A stretch of DNA of 64,000 bases from Acheta domesticus. Lineage: Eukaryota > Arthropoda > Insecta > Orthoptera > Gryllidae. Positions within the stretch are counted from its first letter, which is position 1; every line of letters begins with the position of its first letter. The notes under the pieces were generated by a model. That model ran no database searches. It was not told where the DNA came from and was given only the letters and a program-made list of their open reading frames with translations. Positions 1 through 11,968 of this stretch are shown here, piece after piece. The stretch spans positions 1 to 64,000 of the forward strand of contig JAHLJT010002884.1 in assembly GCA_031308135.1 (NCBI GenBank), given 5' to 3'. A program made the position numbers and the translations under genes.

Positions 1-1
1 T

Positions 2-40
2 TTAACCCCTTCGTTACTGTGCTGGGGTCTGTGAGACCCC
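2..40. repeat. piggyBac left terminal repeat plus subterminal palindrome
   Basis: The TTAA-anchored inverted repeat is followed by the 17-base palindrome GGGGTCTGTGAGACCCC at 24-40. The same order of parts is mirrored at the right end and recurs in the second piggyBac element at 33189-34886. It is probably a transposase-binding region; that role is inference. Confidence 0.85.
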
Positions 41-346
41 AGATGACACATTTTATAATTTGAATCTAAAGAGCGTTTGATGACGCGACGAATTTTCGTG
101 TAGTTTTCATATTTTATCCGTCAGAGTGCATGACAACGATCTTGTTCATTTCAAGTGAGTTTGTGTGCCAGAAAACACGTGTTTTTGAAACTGGGGTGTA
201 ATAGAACCCCACCACAGCACTGACGTTTTTTTATTTCCTGTCTTGGTGGTATGTATTTCTTCACTGCTACAGTAAACTGTTTGTATTATTCCTGAAGAGT
301 TTGCACTAAAGTAGGTTTTTCTAATACTTCAGGTAATTTTGAGATT

Positions 347-1764
347 ATGTCGTTCGAATCGGAACAAGTACGTATTAGAAACTTGTTAGACGAAAGTGAT
401 GATGACGACTTTGAAGAGGGAGAATCAAGTGATGATTGGTCTCTTCATGAAAGTGAGAGTGAACATGACACGGAATCAGAAGAAGAAGAAGGTGAAAATA
501 TTGAAGAGAATAATTCGTTATTGTCTGACGAACAGTATTTTTAGGAAAGGATAATGTTTCAAAATGGATGAAAGATCCACCTCAACGCTTTAGAACAAGG
601 GCTCATAATATAGTATCATATATTCCAGGTGTTAGAAATTCTGCGAAAACTCCAAACACTCCCAGTTTTGTTTAGATTTGTTTATATCACCAACAATGTT
701 GCAAATGATTGTTGAATACACAAACAAATTTATTCAAAATTGTGCTACAAACTACGATTCTGCTCATCAATATGCAGTAAAAAACACGGATATTGATGAA
801 ATATATTCTTTTCTTGGCCTATTGTATTTATGCAGTTTATTCAAATCAAACAGGCAAAGCCTTTAGGATCTCTGGTCTACTGATGGTACCGGCATTGAAT
901 GTTTCAGAACAATAATGTCACTTTTCAGATTTCGATTTCTCCTCCAATGTATAAGATTCGTTGACAAAGATACTCGAAAGCCTAGAGCAGAGACAGACAA
1001 ACTGACCGCAATACGGAAGTATTTTGATGATTTTGTAGAAAATTGTCAAAAGCACTATTCAATGGGGGAGTACGTTACATTGGATGAGAAATTAGAGAAA
1101 TTTCGTGGCCACTGTCCTTTAGACAGTATATGCCTAATACACCTGCGAAATATGGTATAAAGATATTTACTCTCGTTGACTCCAGAACATATTACCCTGG
1201 AAATTTAGAAATATACCCTGGGAAACAACCTGAGGGTCCTTACAAGTTCAGTTTCAGTCCCTCGGATGTTGTGGAAAGAATGATGGCTCCAATTTCTGGA
1301 TCTGGAAGGAATTTGACCACTGACAATTGGTATACGAGTGTTCCTCTAGCGTCTTGTTGATGACCAAACATAAATGATCAACTGTAGGAACGATTCGTAA
1401 AAACAAGAAAGAAATTCCTACAGAATTTGTGTCAATATCAAATAAATCTGTTCATACAAGCACATTTGGATTTATGAATGGGATAACACTCGTTTCCCAT
1501 GTGCCTAAAAAAGGAAAAGTAGTGAATGTCGTTTGAACAATGCAAAATGATGACAGGATAGATGAAAGTAGAGGTGAAGAAAAGAAACCTGACATCATTA
1601 CATTCTACAATAAGACTAAAGGAGGGGTAGATACTGTTGATCAAATGTGTTCATCATATGATGTTTCAAGAAATTCAGGAAAGTGGCCACTGACAGTTTT
1701 CTTTGCGACTATGAACGTTGCAGCTATCAATGCAACTGATTATTTTTATAGTGTTTATAAATAA
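347..1764 (+). pseudogene. piggyBac transposase pseudogene
   Basis: This is a cut-and-paste transposase broken into at least five open pieces. 347-544 encodes the acidic amino-terminal region (runs of D, E and S) typical of piggyBac proteins. 915-1160 holds the first catalytic Asp in VTLDEKL. 1130-1360 holds PAKYGIKIF and the second catalytic Asp in TTDNWYTS. 1540-1764 holds the third in KGGVDTVDQM, followed by GKWPLTVFFATMNVAAINA. All three DDD residues are therefore still readable, but stop codons and frameshifts near 545, 865, 1150, 1360 and 1530 prevent a full protein. The reading stops at YSVYK without the Cys-rich tail of longer family members. Confidence 0.92.
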
Positions 1765-2037
1765 TGTTTATTTCTTGTTTACATTTGTGGCTTAGTAATA
1801 TAATTCCATTGTGATGCAAAGTTCGGCGAGTTCCGTAACAAACAAATTTTCTTCATAATAGAACCAGGATTATCAGTGCACGAAGTCACGCATTAATCTA
1901 AAACTTTATTACAAAATTTAATATAATAAATTTCAATTATATTGCTTACCAATGAGAACAAGTATCTTAATAAAAGTAAAAACCATGATCTGAAATAAAT
2001 AGTAAGTTTTAACCCAATTATGTATTTAAATTCCTTT

Positions 2038-2102
2038 GGGGTCTCTCAGACCCCACCACAGCAGCAACGTTTCTATATTGTACCACAGTAATGAAGGGTT
2101 AA
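2038..2102. repeat. piggyBac right terminal repeat plus subterminal palindrome
   Basis: The palindrome GGGGTCTCTCAGACCCC occupies 2038-2054 and the terminal repeat ending in TTAA occupies about 2083-2102. The spacer between them is longer than on the left. Left/right asymmetry of this kind is usual for piggyBac. Confidence 0.85.
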
Positions 2103-2120
2103 GTTCCATGAGAGAGTCAT
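2103..2120 (-). pseudogene. Start of LINE ORF2 (six codons) before piggyBac insertion
   Basis: Ten bases after the ORF1 stop, the minus strand reads ATG ACT CTC TCA TGG AAC (MTLSWN), then hits the TTAA of the piggyBac element. ORF2 proteins of this LINE group commonly open with a short Met-to-Trp-Asn motif ahead of the endonuclease domain, so this is the likely ORF2 start. Inference: piggyBac interrupted ORF2 at codon 7. Confidence 0.6.
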
Positions 2121-2129
2121 TATGAGAAA

Positions 2130-3458
2130 TTATTCCTTTGGTTGCTTTTTTTTCTTTCTCACCTTCTGAATGGTTGTAGAGGAACTCTCGTGGGGTTCAT
2201 CATCAACAGCACAGTCATCCTCACTGCTGCTGGATATGGTCGGGGGGTTTTCCCGACTTTTGGCCACGGGTGACCGAGATCTACAGGGGCTGGAGGATCG
2301 TCCAAAGTGATTCTCAGAGACAGAAAGAGGTGGACGGGATTTGGATGACGTATTTTTCCTGGGAGGCGGTGTCTGTTTAAGATCGATTTCAGTGGAAGTT
2401 CAGTGGAAGTGGTCGATTTCTGGTGGAGTTTTTGCACAGGTTTTTTGTACTTTGTGGGAATGATAATTTTCCCACCTTGGATACACGCCGAATCTTCGGG
2501 GAAGTCTGTCGGCGACACCTGACAACTAAAGTGCGAAACTACCGCTGAGTTTGACAACTCGCTGTTGCCCCCGGGGACTTAGGTTTTACAGCACTGGAAA
2601 AAGATCGTGATAGGTCCACTGGATTCCTGATTTGGAACCTACGCTTCGCCTCAGGGAAGGAAACCTTTTCAGTTACCCTTATTTTTTGGATTTCCCTATC
2701 CGGAGAAACGTGGGACACTGGTTGTCGTTGGCTGGGTGATCGCCTTCGCAATTCACACAGTGCGGTGGTTTGTCGCAGGGTTGTGGGTCGTGAACTGATG
2801 ATCCGCACTTCCCGCAAACCGCGTTTACGGACATACATCGCTGTTGGGTATGCCCAAACCTTTGGCACTTGAAGCAGCGCAAAGGGTTCGGCACATACTG
2901 CCGCACACGGAGGTTGTAGAAAGCGGTAACGATCCTTTCCGGGAGGGATGGTCGGTCAAAAGTAAGGATTAGGGTAGAAGTAGGGATCACTTTCCCCTGC
3001 TCCTTCCTTCCGATCCTGTACACCTCAGTCACGCCAAAGGTCTTAAAAAAGTTTAGAAGATCTTCCTCCGTTTCTGTTGCAAAGTCCTCGTGGTTGACTA
3101 CGCCTTTGCTCAGGTTCAAGGTGGGATGAACCGTGACTACTACCTGGAGGCCGACAATCTGCTTCGTATTTTGAATTTTTACAATCTGCTCGTCGGTACG
3201 CGCTTCAAAAAGAATGCTTCCATTCCTTTGTCGCACGACCGCTTGGAGCTTCCCGTAGGCTTCTTCGATGGCTCGCGCCAGACGAACAGAACTCACAGTT
3301 TTGAAAGTCTTACCTTCCTCGGCACATGCCATGAGGAGGAAACGAGGCTTCTTGGGTCGATCTTCTTGTTTAGAAAAAAAACTATTCAAGTCTATAGTTC
3401 TCTCTGCACATCTCCTCTTCCTTGCGGAAGAGGGCGGGGGGAAATGTGAAGTATCCAT
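2130..3458 (-). pseudogene. LINE ORF1 (gag-like, CCHC zinc knuckles)
   Basis: This is the nucleic-acid-binding ORF1 protein of a non-LTR retrotransposon. The first 259 residues are open and end in three knuckles: CFKCQRFGHTQQRC, then CGKCGSSVHDPQPC, then CVNCEGDHPANDNQC. A conserved stretch, LRVRQYVPNPLRCFKCQ, precedes them. After about 2690 the frame shifts (EIQKIRVTEKVSFPEAKRRF is readable in another frame), and near 2550 it returns to the starting frame for a Ser/Arg/Pro-rich tail ending KKKKQPKE and TAA at 2130-2132. Start to stop is exactly divisible by three, so the two shifts compensate. It would package LINE RNA if intact. The GC-richer base use contrasts with the flanking DNA. Confidence 0.9.
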
Positions 3459-4080
3459 ATAGATGGAAGAGGTTCATCCTCGTGGTCCCCACCCACCACG
3501 GAGCCCAACAAGGGGACACTCCATCGGAGTGCCAGGGTTGCCACGAGGATATAGTGGGGGAATAACACAGCGCTGCACCGCCGTGGATTCCCCCGCTCAC
3601 CCTGGAGTTCAGTACAAGACCTAGTCCGAGCCGATTGATCGAGAGTGGGTTAGCTACCGACCGCCCGTCTAGAAGAGTCCGGGCCAAAGCGAGTGTGTTG
3701 GAACCTACAGGGAAAGTTTCCCAAAATACGTAATCAACGTACCCCTTAGTGCAAGGCGAACAGTAGCACTAGGACTAGATAGGGAAACAAACAGGTCCCT
3801 CAACTGCCAGGACACACATTCCCTCCGACACGGGTCGCCATGCACGGCAAACACATGGGTGGGCGTTCAGCATACAGAGAAGGCCAGTGAGGAAGAAAAA
3901 GGAGTGAAAAGAACGTACATGACATGAAATGAGAAGCAAGAAGATGAAAAAAATGGAGAAAGGAACACTTGAGAGCCTTCTCTGCATCCCCCCGTCAGGA
4001 CGTGGACCAACCCACCTCGACGGGCAAATTGGGAGAGCTATCATCAGTTTTGGTTACGGCGAGACGAACGTTATGGTATT
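3459..4080 (-). other. Probable LINE 5' untranslated leader
   Basis: This GC-richer, gene-free stretch lies directly upstream of the ORF1 start on the minus strand. Non-LTR elements carry an internal promoter in such a leader. I see no specific motif that proves one here. Its upper limit is uncertain. Confidence 0.45.
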
Positions 4081-7000
4081 CTCGCTCGATCTCTGAAAAA
4101 GACACAATGTACCCCTCTTATTAGAAGATAATATAAAGAAATAAGCAATCATAGAATAAATCGTTCACCTTTTTACTTCGTTCTCACATGAAAACAGTAG
4201 CCTTCTTTAGTTTGTATTGCACAAAATTTCACTCATGCCCTCAGAGTGCTTCCCGCGAAAAAGCGGTTGTTCCTTGAAATGTTTTGTAAAAAACGGAACG
4301 GATGCCAACTTTGCTAACTTAAACTGTTCTCATGGAACGTTAATTCGAGCTCACTGAAGCTCGTTCTCTGGTCGAAGCGACTACTTTGAAAAGCCAGTTT
4401 CGCCGTTTGAATTTGGCGACAACGCTGTCGTTGGTTTGAAAAACGGAAATCTGGTGTGTCTAAATAATTTTCTCTGCACCAGAGTTCTTGGGAGTGGAAT
4501 CCGGCCGGTGCTGCTTCTTTGCGACGAGAGATGAAACTATTACGAACAGCCGCTGGGTCGAATGCTATTATGACTAACAAAAAAAAACCGTATATTTCCG
4601 CGCTTTTCGCCACGAGCACGCAGTTTTGGAGGGAAGTTCGACGCGTTACGTTCAAAACGCAAATTCTGAGCTAGTAATAAAATCCAAAGATTGTTATTAA
4701 AAACCAATCTCCCGCCACGGCGCCAAGTATGAATCCTTTTTTATGCCAATGTGCCAACAGCCTGTGTTTCAGGGAGCATGAAAATCCATTTACGCCCATT
4801 AATTTTCTTTCGGTTTGGGGAAGAAATGTTTCTTTTTGTAGATACCATGACAACGGCAAAGTGTTTAGTGTGTTCGAAAGCACTGCAATATATTAAAAAT
4901 TCAACGTACAGAGGCATTACGCAACTTTCCAGACCGGAGAAATCAGGGAGAATTGACATATGCAATGAAGGTATGAGTAAAGAATTTTCAGATAGATTAT
5001 GGGAAAGGGATTGAAAATCACGAAGATTTACAGTGCAATTTTCTCAAACAAAATTGTACATGAAATAATCAAATCTAGAACTCAAATTATCTCACGTGAC
5101 CACACCCAGGTATCTATTTGTATTTGTTTGTTAACATTAATTATTGATTTAGGTCGAAATTTTTTTTAATTATATAACATTGTATAAAATATTATTTGAC
5201 TACAATGTTAAAACTGTCGTTTCCAAAAATGTTACGTATTAGAAGAATGGAAGTGGAATTACAGTACTGGTTGTGATAAACAGACTTGGATATTGCTTTG
5301 AGTTATGTACTGCACCATTTTAAAATTTTTTTGCATTTTTATTGAATCATAAACATTTAAATAATAATTACCACATAAAATCGTAATTATCAAGCAAACC
5401 TATTTCCCATCAATTCAGTACCATCATTGAACCACTGTGGGCCTGCCGCCTTGGCAGAGCACTTGCTGTGCTCCGTGCTCGGTTCCGAGCAGGAGAACTG
5501 ATTTTGAGACGTCTCAGAGCATTGAGTCGCCAAGCACTGGTCTGAACGATCGTGAGTTAACGGATTCTCTTTATACTGCTAGGATTTTGGGAATATAAAT
5601 GGGGGAATTATTTTTTCATACAGCCTAAAATTATCCTTACAGTTTGGGAAGGGTTTCAGATTTTTGAATTGATTTTGAGATGGTGCCGTTCTGGAAACAA
5701 AAATTGATCGCGGCCGTCTGCGGCTAAGTTCAGCTTGGGCAGCCCTTGTCATGACGAAACGTCGCAGGTGGAGCTTCACAAATCTACGCAGCCAATCTCA
5801 ACACGGGGGGAGTGCCCTAACAATATTACGTCGTATTAACATGAAACTATATTTATTCAAATATATATGAAAACATGCACTTAATCACTATTAACACAAT
5901 TCTTTTGAAGAAATTACGTTGATACGAGATAAAATAAGACTAATTTTAGACCAATTGCTTTCTTACACACATTTTAATTCCCATATTATTGTTCATACAC
6001 AATCCATGAACTTTATCAAATGCACAGTTTACTACACATTTTTTCCATAAGAAAATCTATTATAATTGCATATTTGCAATTGTTCCGCCGATTATATTAC
6101 ATTAACGATTTCTGACTTACGGCAAAACGGTAGAAATGGTTGCTAATGAACTATTGCTGATTTTACTTTGAAAATTTCCTTTATATACTTAATGCATCGT
6201 TGAAACTTGAGTTTCATTATTTTAATTCGTCTGCATTACAAATAAAGTTTGTTTCAAATTTCAAAACGCAGAAGTTAACTGTTGTCCTACAAATGTGTAG
6301 GTTTCTTTATTATGTGCGTGGGTATCTTCTACTTACTGGTGCAAAGTTGCTGCCAAGAGTTTATAGTCTAGCGATGAAATTAATTATAAACAAATTATTT
6401 TATTATTAATGGAAATAAGATATAAACAAATTTTTAAAATTGTATTTCGATGGAACGGTGGCACGATAGATATATTATTTATTTCACGAGGCGAATGTGC
6501 AGCACTGATATTCTTCATATTACTTTCAATTTGATGGAATAGTATCACATTTTATTTTTAAATGGAACTACGTAGGTTTTTGCCTGAAATGAATAGATCA
6601 TTAAAGAGAGACACAATGATGTCTCATTTGGTAATAATTAGATAGAGTAAAACTATATTTTTGACACGCGGCTTGAGCCATCCTCAACCTTAAGGCAAGC
6701 AAAGCTTATTATTGGCTGTTCTAGCAATTCAAGTAGCCTATCCTCGGAAATTTCCGCCCTTTCTCCTAGCCTTAAAAGGCATAAAAGGAGGAGTCTGAAG
6801 AATGTGGCATTAATCCAGTAATATCGGAGAATAATTGGAGAATGCTTCGCTACGACCTTTTGGACAATTGTGACAAATAATTTAAATTCAATATAGAAAC
6901 AAACAATAGCTTTGTACTACAAATTGTATTTAAATAAATATGTGTAATTAGAGAAATTCCTAATGAATGGTTTTGAAAATTAAGAACGAGTTCAGTTAAT

Positions 7001-7430
7001 TTGAATGAGAGACAATTTCGCGGGAAAAATGTTTTTTTAAATGCATTTATTCCAAATGTATATACTCTCTTGTATTCATTAACATTCAGCGTCTATTCGT
7101 TCCTCAGATTACAATGTTTGGAAATAACCCTCAGAGGGGTCGCTTGGTTGAAATCGCTTGCTATCAAATCAAACTTTAAAACCTTGAGTTCTTTAAGTAG
7201 TTCGCGAAAATCATAAATACCAATAAGGCCATCTCAGACTTCCAGTAGTCGCGCTCTACGCGTCGGATTGCCAGTCCGCACGTCCATTAAAAAAAACTAA
7301 TGGTGTTATAACATCAAATACTTTCCCGTATTATTAAAAGCAGCTACGTAGAATTGAAATATTGCACTATTTGCCCTTCTAACATCTTAGCTATTAATTA
7401 AAAACGTCCAATTCAACCAAGAAGCGATCA
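4081..7430. other. AT-rich intergenic DNA, no gene recognised
   Basis: Only short open frames without family resemblance occur here. A frame at 4751-5014 has CLVCSKAL, faintly like a BED-type zinc finger, but nothing around it supports a gene. A GC-richer patch at 5430-5540 has a small self-complementary core (GCTCGGTTCCGAGC) and does not fold as a tRNA that I can recognise. Confidence 0.5.
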
Positions 7431-9130
7431 GTCACAGCCTGTTAACACGGTGTATATATAGATGTGTTGAGACGCATTGTGTCTCTGTGTCCCCCCCCCC
7501 CGCACTTTGCTGCTGAGGGCACTTCCTTTCAAAGATAATAGCCTTTGTGCGTCGCGGAGAGAGTCGTTGCAACCCCTGTCCAACCCTGTCCAACCTCAAG
7601 TCCTGCGCTTTCTTCAGAAGGGTGAAGGCGTCATAAAACCCGCCCCTTTGTGACCGCGCACGACCTGGTGCCCGGCTCCAACCTCCCCCAACCCCTGTCC
7701 TCCGCACCCGAGCACCAAAGTGAGAAAAGTTATCTCTTTCACGCCATAATCGAATCATTATCTAGCGCCCTGAAAGTAGCACAAATGCGCAGTAGCTGAG
7801 TCTGATCCACGAGCCCGTCTCACGAGACGAACACACCCCGCACACGTGCATACCCTCGGATAATTGTTTCTTTTAAAACACGGCCAAAACAATCTTTGTC
7901 GATCACGCGATTCCCCAGCGACATCCACAGCACCCTCTCGACACCCGCCGTCCCCCGGACAGTGTCGTCTGTCTTTCTGGGCGCACTTGGTTCAATAATC
8001 ACCGTGAAAATTCTTACGCACGTAGGAGAAACCTGGCCCACTTCGCAGCGTACGAGGCGCGAGATAAACAAAGGCTCGCGAATCAGATAATCCAGCCCTC
8101 TGAAATCGTAGAAAATACCAGAAGAAATCCAAGTGACACCAAAGAGCGAATCTTAAGATTAGGCGCCAACGCGAGTCCCGCATTCGTCTCTTCTCTGATT
8201 TTAATTGGGCAGAAGTAAATAGAAAAAATACTTTGGGAGCAATATATGCAAGAACTTCACTTGCATTGAGATCACCGATAACTTCACTTCATTCCTGGCC
8301 GCCGAAAGTAATACTTGAATTCAGAACACCGAGAGAGACAGTTCATTTTCTAACCGCCGAGAGCGGGACTTCATTTTTTGATGGCCGAGAGAAATAGTTC
8401 ATGTCCCGATAGCCGAGAGCAACGGACAGTATTCTTTCAATCTCCGACGAGTTTCTGATCGCCGAGTGCGAGAAAACATTTTGGCTGCCAATAATTGTTC
8501 TGACCGCATCGTCGTATCGATTATTGCGCGACAAATCAGTTACGCGTCTGCAACGCCGACGCCGGGAGACACTCTGCGTGGCCAGGCCGGCCTGCCGCAT
8601 CCCCGTGAATGCGCATCATCAGTTCCCGCTGGCGCCCTCCATCCCGCGACAACAGCCAGCTTTGGTGGTCCCGCCCGCGTGTCAGTTCACGCCATGGCGC
8701 TCATCGCTCGAGAATGGCCGGACTTCCTCGGGTGAATACGATCAATTCACAGCCTCCTCTTCATCATCAATTGTAAGTAGATCAAAGATCTTAACATGAG
8801 AAAACTGTGCAACGCTATGAAATTTTAAAGACTTTTCGCACTCATAAGTAACATCGCAAGATAGAAGACGCCTTAATGCTCCGTTCAGGAACCACATCAA
8901 AAGGAATTCGTCTCCAATTTTATTGCACAGTAGCTATAGTAGTATGAGCACACCTGAACCAATTTTCCCTTGGGAAATCTAACCCAGAGAGTCCACCCCT
9001 GACGAGAACATCTCATCTCTCCGGGTGCAGTTTTCCATAAAGGTCTCGGGCGCCTGTCAGAGATCGACACAGGTAAGTGTCACGTACGTCAACATGCACG
9101 TGTCTGGCGCCCAATAAGCCGGCAATGACG
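7431..9130. other. GC-rich, CpG-containing island without recognised exon
   Basis: Composition rises sharply against the AT-rich surroundings, with a C-run at about 7491-7501 and many CpG pairs. It could be a promoter/first-exon region or an old repeat. No open frame has convincing protein features. It contains the degenerate tandem array at 8270-8490, listed separately. Confidence 0.4.
8270..8490. repeat. Degenerate ~29-bp tandem repeat (GCCGAGAG motif)
   Basis: About seven to eight units share a core like GCCGAGAGNNATAGTTCATT, with variants ACCGAGAGAGACAGTTCATT, GCCGAGAGCGGGACTTCATT and GCCGAGAGAAATAGTTCATG. Unit length drifts between about 27 and 32 bases. It has no coding potential that I can support. 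Confidence 0.7.
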
Positions 9131-9926
9131 GATTCAAGGTCGGTACGTTACAGTGTTAACATGCCGCCTTTGGGGCACATTTTCTGAAGCCAGTTTGAAG
9201 CTAGTTCCTCGCTTGACCGTACGGTGCGCACGATCGGTTTGGGTCACGGTGTAAGATATACGTCTTAAGATGAAAATTTAAATTGTGGCTGTTACACATT
9301 ACACGAATAAACACGACCTTGCCCAAATGAGACCCAAAGATCGCAGCACTTATATGCGAGAACTTTGAGAACTAACCTCACATAAGCTTCAGTTTTAGAC
9401 CGGGAGAGAACACACCTGTATATATTATGAAGTGCGAACAACTCACTGTCTCCACTGCATTGTTGTCAAAACTATGTGAATTCCACAACTGCATAAAAAC
9501 ATAATATAAACGTTTTGTAAACTTGTATTGTAAAAAGACGTCTGATACCATACACCTCTATTAAGACACAACAATGACACGTATTTCACAGAAATTCGCG
9601 ACAGAGGAACGGAATTCAATTGTTACGTTCCCTGCATTGTCGATACTCTCTTAAAGAGCTACCAATTTTTATTTCCAATATTTGAAAATAAATAATTTCT
9701 TTACAAATTAATGTGTAAATGTAAAACACAGGGTCGAATGTAAAAACGAACAAAGAAATAATATACAAAATTGCAAATTCTAATTTTCGACGGATCCGGC
9801 TGCCTGAAGCGCAGTAATTTTGCAGCGGACTTTTCTGTTTGTCACGAAATTACAGAAAAACTACTTGTATTTTGAAAAAATTAAACATGACCTTATTTCA
9901 AGATGTAGCTTTGATAAATATGGAGA
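9131..9926. other. Intergenic DNA, nothing recognised
   Basis: This is mixed-composition sequence without a supported open frame, RNA gene or repeat. Confidence 0.5.
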
Positions 9927-10011
9927 AAACCAGCTGCCATCTATCACCACCCAAAGTACACTTTTTTTGACATTTTCCTCATTTTTTGGTTTCCTAGTAG
10001 TAGAACGGAAA
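9927..10011 (+). repeat. ACTAGTGGTGC-family fragment
   Basis: The run from GCTGCCATCTATCACC through TTTTTTGGTTTCCTAGTAGTAGAACGGAAATAT matches positions early in the long repeat copies at 29254, 48751 and 56551. The fragment is cut off exactly where the (AT)n tract starts. The motif is quoted only in part; compare 9927-9945 and 9985-10010. Confidence 0.75.
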
Positions 10012-10015
10012 TATA

Positions 10016-10066
<51 letters not shown>
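10012..10066. repeat. (AT)n microsatellite at left edge of gypsy remnant
   Basis: An almost pure AT dinucleotide tract with one CA interruption. It separates the ACTAGTGGTGC-family fragment from the gypsy remnant. Confidence 0.95.
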
Positions 10067-10070
<4 letters not shown>

Positions 10071-11917
10071 AACGTATTACATCCCATGATCCTGGGGACA
10101 GAATTCTTGTTAGAACACAGGTTTGTGATCGATCTCGACCGGAAACTGGTGGAACTAGGAGGCCAGGAAGCTGATATGGACCAAGGATTGGAAGAAGGCT
10201 ACGAGGTATGCAGGGGAAAGGTTGTGGAAGAATTAGAAGAAAAACTAAGGGAACAAGTTGAGCAAATAGGGACATTGGACAATCAGCAGTAAGATCGGTT
10301 ATTGAAGATATTATTGGCATTTGAGGTAGACTATTGTGAAGGGGTCCAGAACCATCTTCCGCCCTTGTTGAGCAGAAAGGAGCCGGATATGGAGAAAAGA
10401 TATGTGAGTGCCAAACAGTTCCAGGTGATGGCGATAGACCTTGAGATTGCTCGATTCCCAGTCTTCGATTGGGACGATTTAAGAATATGGCAAGAAAGGG
10501 ACGACGAAATTTACAAAGTCAAATGTTTCAAGGAGGGCCGGATGCAGGAGGACGACCCATACATTGTAGCATTGAAGCGAAAACGGAACCGATGGAAAAT
10601 AGTGGTATTGACACCACTCAATAGTTTATTGGATTCTATGTGGAAAAATCCGGAAAAAGGGAAGGAGGGGGTGATGAAACGAATTATTATCATTACAATG
10701 ATAATGCGTTTCTGAGAATGATGAACATTTGAATTGCGCGGTAGTGGCGGGCGCGCCGACGGAGTCGGGTGCCGGAGTCGAGTCAGAGAGGAGAACCGAA
10801 GCGCGAGGGAACCACGAGACAGGTCGGCAGTGGAGCTATGGCTGGGTAATGAAAAGGACGGTTGCCAGAGGTGTGGAAGAAAGAGGACGAATAGTGGTGA
10901 AATCTGGGACCATCGAGAATGGAAGGCATCGGGAAGGACAATGCGGTGAAAAATGGTATGTAGTGAGCTAAAACGATTGTATTGGTGAAGGGAATAAAGG
11001 ACAATATCGGTACATGAAGACAGTCACGTGGGCGAACACGGAGCAGCGGTGGCACGTGGATTACTGTGCGGCAGTTAACCGTTAATGTTTGGTGTATGTG
11101 TCTTCCTGATCTGGCAGGAACAAAGACTTAATAGGAGTGAGGGAAGATTAATCATTGGATTGTGCTAAAAGTGGTAAAATCTGCGTTGACAAGGCAAAGC
11201 ATGTGGGCGAGCACAAGGAGAACATAGAGTGAACAGAGCTGGGCAGCATTAAACATCCAGCTGCGAGGCGCGGACGGAAAGAGTTATTACGGACAGCGAG
11301 TTGAGAAGCAGTGGCACGCGACGCGTGGCGAGTCCGTTGTAGTGGCGGTATGCGGCAGGTTCGCGGCGGCAAGCGTTGTGTTGGGAACGGCCGCGAGCGG
11401 CGAAGGCGGACATCGGAGCACATGAAAGCGAATGGTCCCTCCCCCCGCTTCGGCGTCCAGCAATCCGACGAGTCCCGAGCACCGCCGGCGCTGCGCAAAG
11501 CGTCGCCTCGACGGCCGACTGCAGCCGCGGAGTAACGTGGCCCTGGTCCGGATGTGCGGTGTGGGTAAGAACAGGTGGGAGAACATTGGGAGGGGGGTGA
11601 ATAGATGACAAGAAGCAGTGATCTGTTGTAGAGACCCCACAGTTGGGAGAATTATAAGAAATGAATGGAATTCCAGGACGATAAAGAGTTAATAAATAAG
11701 AGGTTATTTAGAATAGGAAAATGATAGAGCAGATGTTTTGTGAGGAACAAGAACCACCCATATTTGTAATTAATCGATCAATAAAAATTCATGTTTAGAC
11801 CGATTACCCTTGTGTTTCCATTGATGAGAATAATTGAATCCGGAGCCCATTCCCGGGAAAGAATCCCTGTCCCCTTTTACTAATAATTATTGTGAAGGGT
11901 CAAATTCACGACTCCTT

Positions 11918-11920
<3 letters not shown>
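10067..11920 (+). mobile_element. Ty3/gypsy-like LTR retrotransposon remnant, internally deleted
   Basis: It opens with a retropepsin-end signature and pol linker remnants, then runs into a GC-rich region and a tail that looks like LTR/3' sequence, with AATAAAAATTCATG near 11780 and a C/G-rich end at 11840-11880. Reverse transcriptase and most of RNase H are absent, so a large internal deletion is inferred. The section 10680-11920 is matched in inverted, diverged form by 11967-13088. The exact LTR limits could not be set by eye. Confidence 0.65.
10086..10690 (+). pseudogene. Ty3/gypsy pol fragments (protease end and RT/integrase linkers)
   Basis: ILGTEFLLEHRFVIDL matches the carboxyl end of gypsy-type retroviral-like aspartic proteases (the ILG-D-F motif before the hydrophobic strand). 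A Glu-rich linker ending IGTLDNQQ and a stop, then LLKILLAFEVDY, resembles the helix that precedes reverse transcriptase in gypsy pol. From 10302 the second open piece contains FDWDDLRIWQERDDEIYKV, like the linker between RNase H and integrase. The order fits pol with the catalytic reverse transcriptase deleted. None of the polymerase active site is present. Confidence 0.65.

Positions 11921-11966
<46 letters not shown>
11921..11966. repeat. (AT)n microsatellite at the centre of the inverted gypsy pair
   Basis: A pure AT tract of 46 bases lies exactly between the left copy (ending ...TTCACGACTCCTTTCG) and the inverted right copy (beginning TTGAGACGAGTCGTGG...). Confidence 0.97.

Positions 11967-11968
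<2 letters not shown>

Larger units (their letters stand above)
2..2102 (+). mobile_element. piggyBac-type DNA transposon, decayed
   Basis: A TTAA target site lies at each end (2-5 and 2099-2102), as expected for piggyBac. The terminal inverted repeats match with small differences: TTAACCCCTTCGTTACTGTG on the left, and TTAACCCTTCATTACTGTG read inward from the right. Just inside each end is a palindrome, GGGGTCTGTGAGACCCC at 24-40 and GGGGTCTCTCAGACCCC at 2038-2054. The interior carries a broken piggyBac transposase on the plus strand. The element sits inside an antisense LINE whose ORF2 would continue left of the window. The ends are well preserved and the gene is not, so it cannot move on its own. 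Confidence 0.93.
2103..4080 (-). mobile_element. LINE (I/Jockey-superfamily-like), 5' part only, split by piggyBac
   Basis: On the minus strand, reading from high to low coordinates, there is an untranslated leader (about 4080-3459), a gag-like ORF1 with three zinc knuckles (3458-2130) and the first codons of ORF2 (from 2120). The element stops abruptly at the TTAA where the piggyBac element begins, so the rest of ORF2 should lie left of position 1. The outer 5' limit near 4080 is a guess from where composition changes. The clade is inferred from the style of the ORF1 protein only, because no reverse transcriptase is in view. Confidence 0.8.

Noticed and set aside
4751..5014. BED-type zinc-finger fragment (CLVCSKAL)
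   Set aside because: A single CxxC without the downstream His pair, and no flanking transposase sequence.
5430..5540. Possible tRNA or structured RNA
   Set aside because: Only a short self-complementary core was found, with no cloverleaf layout.
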